This document shows positions 47,820 through 60,534 of a DNA stretch of 64,000 nucleotides, one piece after another. Positions within the stretch are counted from its first letter, which is position 1. Each line of letters opens with the position of its first letter. The notes below the pieces were generated by a model. It was not told where the DNA came from, made no database searches, and saw only the letters and a program-made list of their open reading frames with translations. A program made the position numbers and the translations under genes. This DNA comes from Rhytidiadelphus loreus (taxonomy: Eukaryota; Streptophyta; Bryopsida; Hypnales; Hylocomiaceae): contig OX344764.1 in NCBI GenBank assembly GCA_947034895.1, forward strand, positions 47,473,348 through 47,537,347, written 5' to 3'.

Positions 47820-50800
47820 CTTAAAGTACTTATCAAGTACTTAGAACTATAAACATTATTAGATTTTACATTCTAATACTTACAAAATGATTGCCAACAT
47901 AACAAATGCAACAGTTTTGTACAAAAATGCTAGTTTACCTTGCATCTTTTAAGTCATAGAGTTGTTTTGGCCAAAACAAATATATAGATAGAATCTTTAA
48001 CAGATGTACTTAATGTAGGATATTGAGGATAGCGGAATCAAAGTGAAAAAATAACTATACCAAATTGGAAGATGAATGATTACTAAAGGTTATGTAAAGC
48101 ATTAGAACAATCCACCATTGGTATTGTGAGAATTTGGTAGTGTATACAACGTTGTTGACATCAACATATTGTTTTCCATTCCAAAAAGGCCTTGAGATTT
48201 TGTGGGTTGAATTATAAGATATTGTTTTCCATTCCATTCATCATTTTTGAAAAAATCATAGATTATCCTAATACATATCATTGAGACGTTATTATTTATT
48301 CACTACCCGATCAAAAATCACAATAATTGTAATTCCCTACCAAACTTTTGAACAAATCAAGATAAAGAGAAAAAAATATTTTTTCACTTATGAAAAACAT
48401 GAAATTTTATCAATCAATAATGTGAAGGTTAAATTTAGGTGGAAATTGATCATTTGACTTGGAAATCAACACCAAAGGTGATAAAAATAAAACAATACTT
48501 GAGAAGTTTTTACATTATTTTTCTTGGCTACCTATAATACCTTATGAAGAAATTTCAAATCAATTGGATTATAAATTTGTTATCAAATCCACTATAAGAT
48601 ATGACAAAGTTGGTGATCTAAAGACAAAGAGAAAGAAGTTGTACAAAGAGGTATGAAAGTTATTTTAAACCTCAAAGGCCACGATAACATCCAATTTCTA
48701 AAAGTTTTGCATGCAAAAAAGGCTTCACTAATACTAGGCATCATTTTTCTTTGTACTACTATCAATGACATCTAATTGTTTGAAATTATAAAATCTTGAA
48801 ATGAATAAACAACTATTATCAACTTATAATTATGAAATTTCAAAATATTAGAGATTTCTATATAAATTGGTTTTGAAATCTCAAAATCTATAGAATTCTT
48901 GGATTTTGTAATCACTAAATTTCAAAATTTATAGTTGATAAATAATACAATTAAAATTTAAAAAATTGGACCTTTAGATTTTCTAATTTTCTAATTCTCT
49001 AATTAATAAATTTCATTGCATTTGTTGATGTGTAATATTTTGAGATTTGATTATAAACTTTGAAGGTAATTGAAACAAACTAGTTTTTTTTACTACATTT
49101 TAATTGTTTACCAAACTATTGACAATACAAACATAAATATTTTTTGACCATGTGGCAACAAAATTTGTCTTTTAGAGGTTTAAGCTAATCAAAACCTTGG
49201 TTTTTTGTCTTGTTAAGAAGATGTTCTAAAAAGTTGAAAAGTGTATAGGAAATTAAGGGATTATATTTTGCCTAGATATTCTATAACTATTTTAAAATAG
49301 TTGGACAAAGCAAAGGACCTAATGGAACCTAAAATTAGGATCTAAAATGAAATAAATGAATTGTAACTTGCCAAAGGAATATTAATAGAAACATGGTCCA
49401 CTTAGACTAGAGAAATGACTTACAAGAAGAGGTCCCACATGAAAATTTTGACTACAAGTGGGTCTTTTTGTAGTGATTCTCTAGTCCACGTAGACCATGT
49501 TTCTACTTGGAAAAAACTCTATTGATAATATGAATTCAAAGGTCCGCTACACAAGCTTCCCATTAACTAATTAATTAAATTCTATTCAACTATGTGAAGA
49601 ATGTTTTACTCCCCATTGAACTTAGTCCCGTATCCCTTTTCACCCTTTTCATTTTTCAGATGTTTCATATTTTTTAAATTGCTTTGTTACCATCTTGGAT
49701 GTAATGCAAGAAAAAAGAAAGTGTACAATACTAACAATTTCTATTAGGTTGTAATGGTTAGAATTTAAAATATTTACAAGAGGCTTTTTTGTAAATTGTT
49801 CAATTTTGTGGGCATTGAAAACTTGTACAACAAATATGATCTTCAAAATACCCCCCCGAAATTGAACAATATGCACAAAAAGACTCTTGTTAAAAATTAA
49901 AAATTCTAAGTTCTTCTAGAATTGTTGCCTATGCAAAGTCATTGCAAAAAACATTTTACAATTTTCTTCCAAATGAGGTATTATTATCAAAATCACTTTA
50001 AGCTTGTGAAAAAACAAAATTTCAAACAAAACAAAATATTGAAACTTAGTAGTAAACTTCAAACAATGTACTCCAAAAAACTTATCCCTAGGAAAACTCT
50101 CTTCAAGAGTTATGTTAAGATATGTGCATGGAAATATTAAAGAAAATAGATGGTTAGAAATTTTTATTGCTAGAAAATTGTAAGAAATTCTTCCAACCTA
50201 TATGAGGCCCAAGTCAACTAATTATGCTTCTTTTATCCATGTGTTAATGCAAATAAAGTTCACTTTGGAAATTGTACTATCTATTTGAAATATCTTTGCC
50301 AATATGTATAATCTTAGTACATAACTTCAAATTTCATATTTTAGCTATAAATAAATTCTCTTTCGGCACTTCTAATCCTACTTTTGAGGCTCAAATCAAA
50401 TTAAAAATTCCACAACACAGCAAAATAGATAAATAGAGGTTGATTATAGGTAATAAAGTAATTTTAGAAACTATAAGAAAATTATGCAAATTGCAAAGTA
50501 TATAATAGTACTACATACCTTAATTATGAATCTCATGTGGTTTGGAGGTATAATGCAAAAGTTAGAAAGATCATAAAAATAACTTCATTAGTAGGGAGGG
50601 ATACTAAAAGGGGCAAGTGTTTCTTGAATGGGCATGGATCTGGTTTAACTATCATAGACCTTTTACACTCTTAGTTGAAATTTTTGCAAATCTTTTTCTT
50701 TTGCATCAAAGGTTGTAATATAACCAAGTCCATATCAAAAAAGAAAATGCAATAGAGAGTCAAAACCCTTGGAATTACACCGTCTATTGCCTTGTTTTGA

Positions 50801-52435
50801 CTTGATAATGTAACACCATTGAAATTATTCCATCTATTGAATAAGACCAAAAGTGTTGTTTAGTTAGGTTTATAAAATATCATCGACACCTTAAGTATCG
50901 TAAAATAAAGAGTCCACTTGAAATTGATTTGATGAGTCATTTTTGCATCCCTAATCATTTTGTCAAAAGGCAACTTGTAGCAGTATCAATAACAAAAACA
51001 AAAACTTAAAAATCAATATAAACTAGAGGTGAAAAGTTACAAAGAATAAACTTAAGAAAACAAAAACACAATGTCACAAAGCAAAAGTAAGTACTTTTGC
51101 CTCCATGAAGTGAGTGACTAGGGATAATCTGCAACCAAAGAAATTCAAATGCAACACTTGAACCCCACATAAGAGGCATTTAGTTTTGAATTCTATTTTT
51201 TTTTGTAAATTTTGCATATAAATATCCTACTTCATTAAAGTATGTGCTCACTAACAAATTTTTTTATTTTCACAAATTGTAAAAGTGGCACAAATGCACA
51301 TAAAAATAAATATACAACTATACAACCAAGTTGTCTTGGTCATAGCTTCATACAATCCCTTCAAAAGATGCTGCAAAACCTGGCCAAAATCCCTCCTTTA
51401 TAGCTGTTGATGAAGCCAAAGGCCTTTTCCTACCGTCGATCTTCCCAACAAGATAAAAAGAGAGCCATTGATGGAGCAAGTGGTTGATGTCCACAACCAT
51501 TGATCTTAGGGTTTTTTACAACCGTTGATCCAAGCTCCAAGGTTGGCGTTGCATTTGAATTGTCAAATGAATACGTATGTATACGGCAGAATACAAATTA
51601 ATCCCATAATGTTTGCATCTCTCCACCCCCCCTGAAAATTATAAGAGCGGAGGGGGAGGTCCGGGGGACGTGGGCTGAAAAAAATAATTAATTAAAAAAA
51701 TAATGATTTTTAATTCAACCCCCCTCCCCCCCAAAATTAAAATTTTAAATTTTTTTGGGAAGGGGGTGGGTGGGCGTGAATTAAAAACTAAATTTCTTAT
51801 AATTAAGTTTTTTTGTCATGGTGCATAGTTTGTCACTATGCACTCAAGAGACGCAGCACAATCTATACATTTGTGCATAGTATGTACATTTGTACCTACT
51901 ATGTACAAATGAATAAGTGCATGAGTGTTGTCATAATACTCAAATATATATTAGTTGTAATAGTGACATATCAACAATTAAAAGTTATTCACCCAAACAA
52001 TCATCTTCATGCCACCAGGGCAATGACTAGGAATTCCTCTAAGTTAAATAGTATTGCGCATTTCCAAGGACTAGCACACTCCAACCTTGTTCATCGTTGG
52101 ATTGGACAAAGAATTGGCTAGTATCACAAGCATCGTAAGCTACCTTACTCACAATCATGACACTCTCACCAATTGGATAATTGAACATTGCACATTCGAC
52201 ACAATATTCAACTCATTGTTGGATCATACATGCATATATTAATTATGTTGTGGAAAAACAATTTTATTAGATTGCAAGATGAAAATAATTAAAAATTAAA
52301 GCTTCAAGTTTTTCTAAATTTTTAGGTACATGGACACACAAATGAAGATTTTCTTACCAAAGAGGTCATTGTTGCAAAATAAGGAATGTTGCTCTACATC
52401 CAATCTTGGTAGAATGTATTAGGGATGTTTACATG
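47820..52435. other. Long gene-free AT-rich tract
   Basis: No coding signal is convincing: open frames are short, Lys/Asn/Phe-rich and start at random. A foldback element lies at 49,386-49,505 and a family G-like C-rich block at 51,420-51,850 (CCCCCC and GGGGGAGGTCCGGGGG). Confidence 0.45.
49386..49505. mobile_element. 120-bp foldback MITE
   Basis: Arms TAGAAACATGGTCCACTTAG... and complement pair over about 48 bases with several mismatches, around a short AT-rich loop. The target duplication is uncertain. Confidence 0.55.
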
Positions 52436-52439
52436 TGCC

Positions 52440-53020
52440 AAGGCACTGTTGCTATTATGTGAACCTAGGATCTTGAGCCTATGAAAATGTTATAGGCACC
52501 TTCAATGGTTATAGGATATTTATATTATAGGTGTCTATGTTATAGACACCTTTCATAGTTATAGGATAATTATATTATAAGTATGTATGTTCTAAACATC
52601 TCCAATAGTTGTAGAGTACTTATGTCATTAGATGAGATTTGCCTATCGGGAAGGGCCGCGAGTTCCCAAGAAGAAAACTGGACGAAACTGACGAAACTGG
52701 ACGAAAGTCACCGTTCGCAGGGCCTGCTGACCTGGCCGAGCGACTGCCAAGTCGATATTTTCAAAAAAAATAAAAAAATAAAAAAACTTTGTTTTCCATT
52801 TTAAGAACTTTAAATTTTTATTTTTATTTTTTGGAAAAAACAACAATTGTCAGCCGCGTTCGATGGGGCCCGGGGAATGGATGGGGGAACGGAGCTGGGA
52901 ACAGCCTGAAACGGCCCTCTAGGCCCCCCGAATCACATCTAATGGCCTAGGCTTAAGGCTCATAGGCTCACATTTCTAGGCTCACATTTCTAGGCTCACA
53001 TACTAGCACCATTGGAGGTC
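52440..53020. repeat. Repeat family F copy, interrupted by MITE family E
   Basis: TATATTATAGGTGTCTATGT units (52,500-52,620) are separated from the AGGCTCATAGGCTCACA end (52,955-53,010) by the element at 52,627-52,943. TTCTAGGCTCACA is tandemly repeated at the end. Confidence 0.55.
52627..52943. mobile_element. MITE family E, copy 2 (reverse)
   Basis: The ends ATTAGATGAGATT and AATCACATCTAAT are inverted with one mismatch. The interior is the reverse complement of 161-464, including GGGAACGGAGCTGGGAACAG. It inserted in repeat family F. Confidence 0.65.
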
Positions 53021-53728
53021 CTATAAGAGGACAATGAACAATTTGGTGTAACTAAGCTCATTCCTTACAAAGATAATCCTTATCAACCACATATTTTCTT
53101 CCAAAATCTTAACAAGTTTGATTACCAACACATCAAGATAGAAGTGTAGATACCTCCCATTGGCCTTGAGAGGACCCATGCTACTACAAGATAGTAATTC
53201 TTATCAACGATTTTTTTTCTTCTAAAATCTAAACAAATTCAATAACAATGCATCAAAAGAAAATTATTGATATTTTCATATTAGCCCGGAGAGGAGCGAC
53301 ATTGCTATAGGATAGTGATCAACCAATATTTTATACAAACTTATTTTCATCTCCATTCATCTTTCACATCAATTAAGTTCATCATTTTCAACATCTATAC
53401 TTCTAATATTTTAGACAACACTGAAAATTATAATTTTCATGTGAATTTTACATAACTACGATAATAGATTCACAATAATAGGTCCACAATAATAGGTTAG
53501 GTACTAAAATTTACTAAAAATAGTATATTTTGGCCAAAATTTTTAGATGAAGTCTATTATTAAAAATATTATTAAGTTTTCTTGTGCTTCTTCAAATTTC
53601 TAAGCTCAACACTCACATAATCCTTCCTCAATGCTCATAGGCTCATGTTCACAAGCTCACAAAATAGCACCAATGATAGGATTTCCAAGGGTCCAACTCT
53701 CTATTTATTGATCAAATGGTTGTTTGGT
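53021..53728. other. AT-rich region, family F fragments
   Basis: GGCTCATGTTCACAAGCTCAC at about 53,640 and a similar phrase near 54,100 are family F-like ends. No gene recognised. Confidence 0.35.
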
Positions 53729-53887
53729 TAATCACTCCCCTTTTTCTGCTTGGGTCCCCTCGACGTTGAGGGGAGCTCCCTTGCAGCAAAAATAAAATAA
53801 AAATTATTATTATTAATTTTTTTTTTGTACTACAAAAGAGCTCCTCTTGGCGCCAAGAGGACCCAACCAATAAGAGGGGAGTGATTA
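53729..53887. mobile_element. Foldback MITE with a secondary hairpin in each arm
   Basis: TAATCACTCCCC at the left is mirrored by GGGGAGTGATTA at the right. Each arm contains its own palindrome, TCCCCTCGACGTTGAGGGGA on the left and CCTCTTGGCGCCAAGAGG on the right. The centre is AT-rich. Confidence 0.65.
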
Positions 53888-54269
53888 TAATCTCAATGGA
53901 ACAACCTCATTTGATTTCAAACAAATCTTAATTAATAACCAATTTTTTTTCTTCTTAAAATCTAGCAAAGTCTAATAAGTAGCACATCAAGGTTGTTCAA
54001 GGGACCATGGTAATAGGTTCATGGTAATAGTTACTAAAACTTACCAAAAATAATAAATTTTGACTAGATGAAATCTCTAAAAAATTATATACTCAGATGC
54101 TCACAAGCTCACACTCACAGGTTGACAAAATAACAATCTTCATTGAGAAAGTAATGAATTAGATTCATTTTTCATCTCAATTTTTCAAATTAAAAAAAGG
54201 GTTTCCAAAGGTTTGGTTTGGTTTGTAGAACAATCTTACCATTTGGATTAGTGAATTTCAATTCCATTA

Positions 54270-54697
54270 GACAATTTAGTTTTTCCTTCTATCTCATACC
54301 TACGTCTAGATAATATTATTTTTTAAAATGAAAATGAAATGCTCTATATTTTAATTTTTTTTCCTAGATTCTTGACTCAATTATTCATGATAAATTTTTT
54401 TTAATTCAAACTCTATAGTAAAAAAGAATCAAGTTAAGAAGATTCAAAGTCAAATAATCTAGTCATGCAAGGTGTAAAAAACTTGATTTCTTTACTTTAA
54501 ATACAAATAATTTGCAATCTATAATGCCAAAGTCTTTGAAGTTTCTTCCACATATTTTTTTTCACTAGTCTAGTGCAAGATCCTATAGTTAGATATGCCA
54601 AAAAATAATCTATTCTCACAACTTCTTACTCTTTGCAACATAAATGGCAAATTTGAGTGTTTTTTGGCACAAATAAGGTTGAGGTCTTTTAGGACAT
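54270..54697. mobile_element. Partial TTAA-type element, right half
   Basis: It is collinear with the right half of 579-1457 (AATTTAGTTTTTCCTTCTAT, ACTCAATTATTCA, GTGCAAGATCCTATAG). It ends GAGGTCTTTTAGGACA before TTAA (54,698-54,701). The left half is missing. Confidence 0.45.
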
Positions 54698-54827
54698 TAA
54701 AAATGACATACTCATATTTTTGAATATTTTTAAGTGGTTAGGTGGTTCAATTTTGACTATTTCACACACTCAAATTTGAAGATGTATAATACCTTAAGAT
54801 ATGGTATATTTTTTGTTTCATTTTTAA

Positions 54828-55719
54828 GCCCTAAAGGACTAGGCTACATTTTAGGGCAGCTCACTACAGATGGAGATTTTTATTTTCTTTGAAATTTTTA
54901 TACAACATGGAGATGAGGAATATACTTGAGGCCCAACAATTTTCATAATTTTTGACTACATGGTTTAAAAGTCAATGTATGATATGTAGTTTTCTTCATC
55001 GTCGGGCAACCCGAGAAAATCGGAAGAAATCGCTTTTTTCATAAACCAAAATTTGAAATTGGTTTTCAAGATATTTATATATATGTGGAAAGCTTTGAAT
55101 TGTTCCATAAAGTGAAAGTTATGAGGAGTTTTAGTTTGCAGGCAATTATAGAATCTCTATTCTAAAATAAATTTTGAAATCCTTTATTTTACTCAATTTT
55201 CAAGGTTTTTTGAAAAAAATAAAAGCAAAGGATTTAGATTGTTTATTACAACATTACAACCATTGCAATTGGCATTTTTTTAATTCTATAACTAAATTCT
55301 TAACAATTTCATATTTTGAATCATATTCTACTTTCTACTTACTATTTTTTTCCTATACGTTGTACAATTCTAAATGATCTGAAAATTTTCAAGCATGCAA
55401 CCAACTTGACTTAAAGAATGAATTCAAATAAGCACCACCATTTTGGACATTTTTTCATACAAATGCGACCTTGTGAAGTGCCTACTTTTTCGTAGGGCCA
55501 AAAATGGATTTTTGTTACTTCAAATACTAATATCTTGCAATCTACATATTTGAAATTTTTGAAATTTTTTCCATATCTTCTCAAACCATTGTACTAGAAG
55601 ATCCTAAATTTATATTTGTCCAAAAGTTGTTTTTTTCCTAATATATTGTACTTGTACTATACTGGAAATGATAGTTTGGGAGTGTTTTTGGTGAAAACAT
55701 AGTCAAGGAACTTAAGGGG
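54828..55719 (+). mobile_element. TTAA-flanked piggyBac-like element, subfamily C, reference copy
   Basis: TTAA lies at 54,824-54,827 and 55,720-55,723. The ends are GCCCTAAAGGACTAGGC and GGAACTTAAGGGG. The 892-bp interior matches the reverse copy at about 8,804-9,736 and the rearranged copy at 32,555-33,457. Short frames only. Confidence 0.65.
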
Positions 55720-56514
55720 TTAAACTTCTAAAAGGAATGCTACTTACTCTATATTCTAATCCAATTTGTGTTTTGATTCTTATTTTTTGCTCAAATCTTC
55801 TTTCTAAAAAATTAAGTCACTTTCTTTACCTAAAAAGTGATTGAGTAAAGTTGTAATCTACAAATCCAAATGTCTTTATTTTGTAGAATTAATTACATGC
55901 ATTCTATATAGACAAATTTCTACTTTCATATGGTTATAATTTAAACATTTATGCACATATATTTGTGTAAAAAATATTCAAAATGAGTAGATTCATTTAC
56001 AACCAACATTTTCAAGACATTGATAGTCCTTGAGGAAAAAAATTTACATATTTAATAAGACTATAATCTTAGATTTAATGTGCAAAGTTAGGACATGAAG
56101 ACATCAATCACTCTTGAACTTCCAACCCTTTTGGATACCAACAAACACTATCAAATTTCAATCCACTTGTATAATCAAATTGTTTTCTATTCTCATTGAT
56201 CTACAAAATTTTTAATTTAAGACCTAAGATTAAATTACAATTGAAATGAAGTTCTTAACACCCTCAAGGTTCCTACATTTCCAAAGTGGATTTGTCTTTG
56301 TCAAACATAATTGTAGTTTCAAAATTTTCATTTTTGGTATCTCAATTAAAAAACATGAATCTTGATTTTTTCTTGTTTCTACTCCATCTTGAATATCTAA
56401 AAAAGTCCTAAAATTCAAAACAATTGCAAGCACTAAATGATAGAAATTACACAATATTGTATGTTTTTCATTTGTATTTTTATATTAAATTTGGTTCTAA
56501 ATTTTACTTTTAAA

Positions 56515-57400
56515 GTCCCATTTTCCCAGAAGGGATAAAATGAATTTTAGGTAGGCTCTTATAGTCTCAATATTAGTTGTGATTTTCTGAAACTTTTCGT
56601 GAAAGTAGAAAAACACATTAGCTTTCTAGGAATATAATTTTTATTTCAATCAATGCATGAGAGCAAAAGTTATGGCACATTAAGTCCAAGTTTTAGTTTG
56701 GTGGGAAGAAAAAAATCCACAAAATATTTAAAATTTTATTTCTTATAGATTTTATTTTTATTTACATAGGAAGCTTTGATTCATTCCATTTGGATTGGTG
56801 ATGTAAAAGTTTTGGACAATCTTGTGTTTTGGGCAATTGTAACATCTTCTTGAAAAAATAACTTATAGGATTCATTTCTAAATTCAATTTTTACAATTTT
56901 CTAAAAGATATGTTTCACTAGGTTGAAATTTTTTGCTAGAACAATCTCACAGTTGAGATTAGTGTGTTTCAAATTCATCTTAGAGCTAATAACAATTTAG
57001 TTTTCCCTTCAATCTTGAACCTACTTCTACTTAACAAATTTTTGAATGAATGAAAATTAAGTGTTTATTTTTATTTTTAAATTCCTTTTATTCTCAACTC
57101 AATTATTCAACATAGAAAATTCAAAATTCAAAATCAATAATGCAAAAATTTTAGGCTCAAAAGATTTAAACTCAAAAGCTCTAGTCAAGCAAGGTGCAAA
57201 AAACTTATTGTGTTCAATTTAAATGCAAATATCTTGCAATCTACTTGATAAAAGTATGTGAAATTTCTTCCACACATTCTTCCACTAGTCTAGTGCAAGA
57301 TCCTAGATTATATATGCAAAACTCAAATAAATAAATAATTTAAAATTTAAAAAAAAAATTGCTCTTCATAATAGAAATGGCAATTCCAAGTGGTTAATGG
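56515..57400 (+). mobile_element. Decayed subfamily A TTAA-type element
   Basis: Collinear with 579-1457 almost throughout: AAAGTCCCATTTTCCC, GGAATATAATTTTTATTTCA, TTTGATTCATTCCATTTGGA, GGCAATTCCAAGTGG. The terminal CCCC and one TTAA are lost. Confidence 0.5.
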
Positions 57401-58346
57401 AAAATGCACATGTATAGTTTTGCAACACTAGCAACCTTACAAAAGAATCACTTCAAGGACCTTTGGATTTGATAAACATTGCTTCCATGATTCATACAAG
57501 CAATCAACATTGTAAAATACACCATCTATAGATGTGTGAAAAGACATAATTAATACAAGAAATACTCCACATGGACATATACAAAAAAGTCTACTCAAAT
57601 TGACACAAATTTAAAAGTGGTGTATTATAAGCTTTCAAAGTACTGTCTTCAAAATGTCACAAAAGTTACAATTTTCAGTGCTTCAATAAAAAATTTGACA
57701 AGAATAAAAAATAGAGTAAAATATAGATTATTGGAGCTCCATTCTCTTCATTAAGCCTAAAAACATTTAAAATCAAGAACAATGTGAAAAATTCACATTT
57801 TGACCTCCAAAAATGCCCATAGGGCTTGCAATGTGCTTTAAGGGTTAAGGGTTAACAGTATCAACTCTGTTTGAGACCCTCTTCTGTAAATGAGCTGTGG
57901 AAACAATCACCCAGCTACTTCCAATGTACATGAAGTCCAAGCTCAAAGAAGTATCCTAGCAATTCTCGAGAAAAAATGCTCTACGCCAGAAAGGTCAGTC
58001 CCTGTTTCCAAGAACAGACTCCTTCCACTGTCAAAATTGTGTCCTGATGCAATCAATCACGTCTCCACATCAATTTGGTCGTGAAGTGCAATCCACTGCC
58101 ATGATCTATGCTCCGCTAAGGTTCTAAGATGGTCTCACAGTTTGTGAGAAACCGTAATGCCAAGTTCAACTTTCAAGGCAACTGTGGCACTCTCTTGTTG
58201 ACTGGTCAGAAGACGGAAAATAACCAGTAACTCTTCTATTCAATCTCTTCTCTTCAATGCAAGTCCTAGGATCAACAAAAAAGCAAAAGTATGGATTCAA
58301 GGAAACAACATTATGTCCACCCAGTTCTTGAAGGGTATTGAGTCCA
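57401..58346. other. Spacer and 3' flank of the FBPase gene
   Basis: GGGTTAAGGGTTAA at about 57,841-57,854 resembles another TTAA-element end. From about 57,860 the composition becomes gene-like and is probably 3' untranslated sequence of the minus-strand FBPase gene. An open frame at 57,890-58,084 (plus) has no recognisable content. Confidence 0.4.
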
Positions 58347-60534
58347 TTAATCAAAATAGTCATCATCATCATCATATTCATATTCACGACGGATGTTGAT
58401 GACTTGCTGAACCTCACCATAAGTTTCAAGCTCTGAAACATCGGCGCGGCTACCAAGGAACAAGGACAGTCGTTGATGCAGATGTGTGGGTTGAATTTCC
58501 AAAATCCGACGCCTCCCGTCTATAGCCCGTCCACCACCGTTTTCCACTAAGAAACTGAGGGCATTTGCTTCATGTATGAGGTGCAGGTGTGCACGAGGGT
58601 TCATGGCAATGCCACCGTATAAGATTGTTCGATGAAGGTCAGCGACTAAGGAAGAGATATACTTGGCAGAGTAACGTCGGGCATTCTGACCGCGTCCTTG
58701 CCGAATGGTGTCTACATATTGGCGTAAACCTTCGGGCCAATCGAAATACCTTCCATCGTTAATAGAGTACACGTTGCCTGAAACCATACACCAATGAATC
58801 AAGGGTGTCAAATCACATGGTTGTTGACAGGGTACTATGCGAAGACTTCGTAGGGAGATATATTTACACATAATGATGTTCCATGATACAAGAGAACTAC
58901 AAGACTTAGAAGGAAATTGCACTTTCGTGAGAACGCAGACACTTCAACGAACACAAATATTCAGTACTGGTTGGCAGGGTTGAAAGAGAAACCTCGTTCA
59001 GGAATTCGAATATCCGGGTGGGTCAAGACAAACTCCCCAAAATCGCTGTCCAAAGTGAATCCATGTAAGCCCGTCCCAACAGAGAAACACATCATGGTCG
59101 CTGAAGAGTAGATACCATAACCAGCTGCCACGAGCCTCTCCCCTCGTTGCATCACATTGATGGCCGCTTTCTGTCCCAAGGGGAGATGATCGGCTTCCCG
59201 CAGCCGGTAGTAGATGCTAAACATGGTGCCTGTGGGAGTGAGCTCATCGAAGTCTTGCGACCCATCCAAGGGGTCGAACACTACAACGTAAGGGCCGTCG
59301 CCAAACCATATAGGTGCCTCATCCTCTTCCGAAGAGATGGCTGCCACTTTGCCTGAGCTTCTGAGAGCCATTTGAAGTATGTTGTTCTGCCTGCCAGCAA
59401 AGTGTGAGCATTATTAGTTCAACGAGCTCCCGTTTTCCAATTGTTGAATTTTCACACAAATTTCCTATGTTATGATCCACCCTGGATTCCAGTCTGACCT
59501 CTCCACCACAACACACATAACAATTGCAACTGCTTCTGCAATGGAATTCGACTGTTTAGGGAACTTTTGGACAGCATCATAAAGAGAGTCTTCTCCATGA
59601 TTCATAGAGAGCCTCCATACGGTCACAATGATTATACAGAAACTGACTTCTGTAAAATTACTCTGTGCATAAGAGAAACCTCCAATAATTCATGTGAAAG
59701 ACTCTCATTGTGATGCTGTCCAAAAGCCCCCGAATCAGCTTAATTCCACCGAAGAAGCTGTTGAAATTGTCATGAGGTGGTGAAGACGTCAGACTGGAAT
59801 CTACGGTGTATCATAACACTAAACAAATTGTTATATGCCACAGGGAAAATTGAAACTCTACCAACAATAACGGTGAATGAGTGAGCAGAAGGAAAGCAAC
59901 GCACCGAAAGAATCCGCAGCGACCGCGGATCCTCCCGTTCCCGACCTCCAACAGCAGACTCATAAGCCGAAGCGGAAGACGTCAATTGCTTCGGTGACGA
60001 CAGAACCACTCCAATATGCTTACACGCCGCTTGAATATGCGCCATAAGCACCACCATGTCCACATCCACATTGGAGCCTTCCGTCCCCAGAAACGCCGTC
60101 AGCGTGATCACGCCCTCCGCGTTCCGAGCCGCAGCATACGAACTCAGAGGCGCCCTTCGATAATACGTCTGCTTCGGTGGTGGTGCCGCCCGTCGAGCTC
60201 TCGTGGGAGCGGAGTTGCTGAACCAGCGGGAAACAGGGGAAGGTCGGTGGGGCACCGTCACCACGGGCGGGGAAGCGAAGTAGGTATACTCGGAGCTCGC
60301 AGGCGGTGGCTTCCGGAGTGGCATTTTCTTTGAAGGTCGTCGGATGAGGTAGGCCAAGAGCCTGTACAGAAGCGATGACGATGGTAGGGGAGGAGGAGGG
60401 GGAGGGGGAGGAGGGGATGGGGGAGATTCTTGGGGTTTGGAGAAGAGGGATGCAGCGGGTTCAGTTCTTGCATTATAGCGGTGGGTAGCCAAGGGGACGA
60501 AGCAGATTAGGAAGAGGACTAAGTAGGCGTTCAT
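58347..60534 (-). CDS. Plastid-type fructose-1,6-bisphosphatase (FBPase II group)
   Basis: Three exons (60534-59905, 59386-58993, 58777-58347; GT...AG, in phase) give 484 residues. The enzyme hydrolyses fructose-1,6-bisphosphate to fructose-6-phosphate. Residues 1-140 are a long leader. The catalytic part has metal ligands in SSEEDE (228-233) and DPLDGS (248-253), then NDGRYFDWPEG (348-357), SSLVADLHRTILYGG (383-397) and HEANALSFLVE (410-420). The order and spacing match the land-plant FBPase II isoform, which lacks the redox-regulated cysteine insertion, and no such insertion is present. Oddities: the first 70 residues include a hydrophobic start (MNAYLVLFLICFVPLA) and nine consecutive prolines, and the C-terminus is YEYDDDDDYFD. 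A second ATG (codon 71, 60,324) would give 414 residues with an S/R/A/P-rich, transit-like leader and may be the real start. Confidence 0.93.

Noticed and set aside
58961..58992. FBPase exon 2 read-through ending NPANQY
   Set aside because: A GT donor after ERG joins in phase to NVYSINDGRYFDWPEG. The read-through hits a stop in the intron.
59770..59904. Extension of FBPase exon 1 through VRCFPSAHSF
   Set aside because: A GT donor after LRILS joins directly to NNILQMALRSSGKV in phase, restoring family-conserved sequence. The extension is intron.
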